Shown one piece after another: positions 62,717-64,000 of a DNA stretch of 64,000 bases. Every line of letters begins with the position of its first letter. Position 1 is the stretch's first letter. Position numbers and translations under genes: made by a program. Below the pieces are notes generated by a model. The model had not been told where the DNA came from and did no database searches. It was given only the letters and a program-made list of their open reading frames with translations. The stretch is from Streptomyces sp. NBC_00285 (GTDB taxonomy: Bacteria > Actinomycetota > Actinomycetes > Streptomycetales > Streptomycetaceae): NCBI RefSeq assembly GCF_036174265.1, contig NZ_CP108055.1:5022001-5086000 (forward strand), read 5' to 3'.

Positions 62717-63445
62717 ATGCGCGCCCTGCGAATACTTCTGATCATCACCGTGATTCTCGGCGGGCTGTTCGTCGCCGCCGACCGTCTGGCGGTCCACTTC
62801 GCGGAGGGCGAGGTCGCGGACCGGCTGAAGACGCAGGAGGGGCTGACCACGACGCCGAGCGTGGACATCAAGGGGTTCCCGTTCCTGACCCAGGTCGCGG
62901 GCGGGGAGCTCGACGACGTCGAGGTCGGCATGAAGGACTACGCCGCGGACACCGGTACCAGCGGGGGCTCGATCCGCATCGACGACCTGAACGCCGCCAT
63001 GAAGGGTGTCGCGTTCTCCGGCGACTACAGCTCCGCCACCGCCTCCACCGCCGACGGCACCGCGAGCATCGCCTACGACCAGCTGCTGAAGGCCGCGGGG
63101 GCCGAGAAAGCCCAGCTCCCGCTGGGCGTCACCGCCCAGGTCGTCGGCCTCTCCGACGGCGGGAGCGGCAAGATCAAGGTCGACATCAAGATCAGCGCCC
63201 TGGAGAAGCCCGTCTCCGTGCTCAGCACCGTCAGCGTCGTCGACGGCGACACCGTGCGGGTGCACGCCGACTCGATCCCGAGCTTCGGCACCATCACCCT
63301 CGCCGACTCCGACGTCCGTTCGATCGCCGACTTCGACCAGAAGATCGAGGGCCTGCCGGGCGGTATCAAGCTCGACAAGGTCGAAGCGGGTGCGGACGGT
63401 GTGGAGATCGCGGTGAAGGGTTCGGACGTCAAGCTCGCCGGGTAG
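62717..63445 (+). CDS. DUF2993/LmeA-like phospholipid-binding protein
   Basis: A 242-aa protein. N-terminal helix or signal anchor ALRILLIITVILGGLFVAADRLAV, then the DUF2993 pattern FAEGEVADRLKTQEGLTTTPSVDIKGFPFLTQVAGGELDDVEVGMKDY, ending GLPGGIKLDKVEAGADGVEIAVKGSDVKL. LmeA of mycobacteria binds phospholipids and acts on lipomannan elongation. ATG 62717 is the natural start. A hairpin follows about 80 bp downstream. Confidence 0.88.
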   Translation: MRALRILLIITVILGGLFVAADRLAVHFAEGEVADRLKTQEGLTTTPSVDIKGFPFLTQVAGGELDDVEVGMKDYAADTGTSGGSIRIDDLNAAMKGVAFSGDYSSATASTADGTASIAYDQLLKAAGAEKAQLPLGVTAQVVGLSDGGSGKIKVDIKISALEKPVSVLSTVSVVDGDTVRVHADSIPSFGTITLADSDVRSIADFDQKIEGLPGGIKLDKVEAGADGVEIAVKGSDVKLAG

Positions 63446-63524
63446 GACGAGCATCGGACCGGACGGCGCGCGTCCGACAGGCGAGACGGCGACGTCCGCA
63501 CCGTAGATGTGATGACGACTACAT

Positions 63525-63564
63525 CCGCCCGGGAACCGTGGGAACACGGCCCGGGCGGCTTTTT
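63525..63564 (+). terminator. terminator after LmeA-like gene
   Basis: CCGCCCGGG (63525-63533) pairs with CCCGGGCGG (63550-63558), followed by CTTTTT: a classical hairpin with U tract. Confidence 0.9.
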
Positions 63565-63645
63565 GATCCCACATCCCGGACGATCGCGTCTCAGCATGCG
63601 ACACACCGGTGACATGCCGGTATGTCCGTCCCTACGATCGAGGTC

Positions 63646-63726
63646 ATGAAGCGACAGGCGGATCTCACGAAGCGGCGGGCAGTAGACCTGTGCCGCGTCG
63701 CCGCCATGCTCTGTCGCCCCTTCTGA
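63646..63726 (+). CDS. Cys-containing leader peptide upstream of sulfurtransferase
   Basis: A 26-aa frame, MKRQADLTKRRAVDLCRVAAMLCRPF (given in two parts: MKRQADLTKRRAVD and LCRVAAMLCRPF). The second part with two Cys is a recurrent actinobacterial 'putative leader peptide' pattern found before sulfur-assimilation genes. Cys codons in such leaders suggest attenuation by cysteine supply. The sulfurtransferase start is 109 bp downstream. AGGTC rather than a strong ribosome site precedes the ATG. Confidence 0.7.
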   Translation: MKRQADLTKRRAVDLCRVAAMLCRPF

Positions 63727-63834
63727 GCGGACGGCACCGACCTCCGCATCCCCCGCCCTGGCACTCCCAGGCACCCGTGCGCCCCGCGCACCCCTACGCA
63801 CGCCCCGCCGCACCTGCCCCGGAGGAGAACGAGC

Positions 63835-64000
63835 ATGAGCCGCAGTGACGTCCTGGTCGACGCCGACTGGGTCGAGGCCAACCTCGACGACTCGAACATC
63901 GCGATCGTGGAGGTGGACGAAGACACGTCCGCCTACGAGAAGAACCACATTCGCAACGCGATCCGCATCGACTGGACCACGGACCTGCAGGACCCGGTCC
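63835..64000 (+). CDS. thiosulfate sulfurtransferase (rhodanese), N-terminal part
   Basis: The window ends after 55 codons. MSRSDVLVDADWVEANLDDSNIAIVEVDEDTSAYEKNHIRNAIRIDW is the N-terminal, non-catalytic rhodanese domain of the CysA/SseA-type thiosulfate sulfurtransferase conserved in actinobacteria. GGAGGAG is 7 bp before ATG. The catalytic Cys lies beyond the window. The leader peptide upstream suggests cysteine-dependent control. Confidence 0.9.
   Translation, partial: MSRSDVLVDADWVEANLDDSNIAIVEVDEDTSAYEKNHIRNAIRIDWTTDLQDPV

Overview
High GC, GTG-rich starts, and a gene set that includes msiK, phoRP/phoU, mshA (mycothiol), a Nur-type Fur regulator, RsiG and devA/devB-like genes all point to a Streptomyces chromosome. 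From memory of gene families (no search was run), the order matches the S. coelicolor stretch from the msiK/phoRP region down to the nur region, interrupted by strain-specific DNA.

Layout. 0-3.2 kb: end of a GNAT gene, tRNA-Thr(TGT), the sugar-ABC ATPase gene msiK, a secreted protein and an NDP-sugar pyrophosphorylase-like gene. 3.3-9.7 kb (minus strand): DoxX protein, rlmB, cysS, ispF/ispD (11-bp overlap) and carD. 10.3-13.9 kb: a lipoprotein gene, then phoR-phoP divergent from phoU around a PHO box. 14-24.6 kb: a Cys-rich mini-protein beside a nickel-binding SCO4226-like protein, small enzymes, gpmA, an MFS exporter, an AraC regulator divergent from a DUF2000 gene, and mshA with a SigR-type promoter. 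24.9-29.4 kb: NlpC/P60 hydrolase, receiver-SpoIIE phosphatase, DUF2516, an Ala/Lys-tailed helical protein and an XRE regulator.

29.5-37.1 kb is accessory. It starts with a 2.1-kb Tn7-like remnant that keeps tnsA and tniQ (out of frame, no tnsB or tnsC) between terminal inverted repeats with TnsB-type sites. Isochorismatase-like, NUDIX and methyltransferase genes follow, with a Mu-type transposase remnant and an ECF sigma remnant. 37.1-42.8 kb returns to a methyltransferase, HAD, RraA-like, F420-oxidoreductase/hemerythrin fusion, helD and tetR.

42.8-55.9 kb is the most unusual part. It holds five related DevA-type GntR genes (one broken by an in-frame stop), two HAD phosphatase genes (devB type), two small paralogous membrane proteins and two giant proteins made of two aminoglycoside-phosphotransferase-like kinase domains. 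Shared palindromes link members: AGTTGG-N3-CCAACT in front of both small membrane genes, and CCAGTCCA...TGGACCGA in front of both GntR-kinase modules. devA-devB is duplicated; the devA copies are almost identical while the devB copies have diverged, which suggests gene conversion.

55.9-64 kb: rsiG (both c-di-GMP signature helices visible), dtd, a four-gene unit (32-aa membrane peptide, nitrobindin-like, nur, ygfZ), three translationally coupled membrane-anchored proteins, a DsrE-like gene, an LmeA/DUF2993 protein, and a Cys-containing leader peptide before a truncated thiosulfate sulfurtransferase gene.
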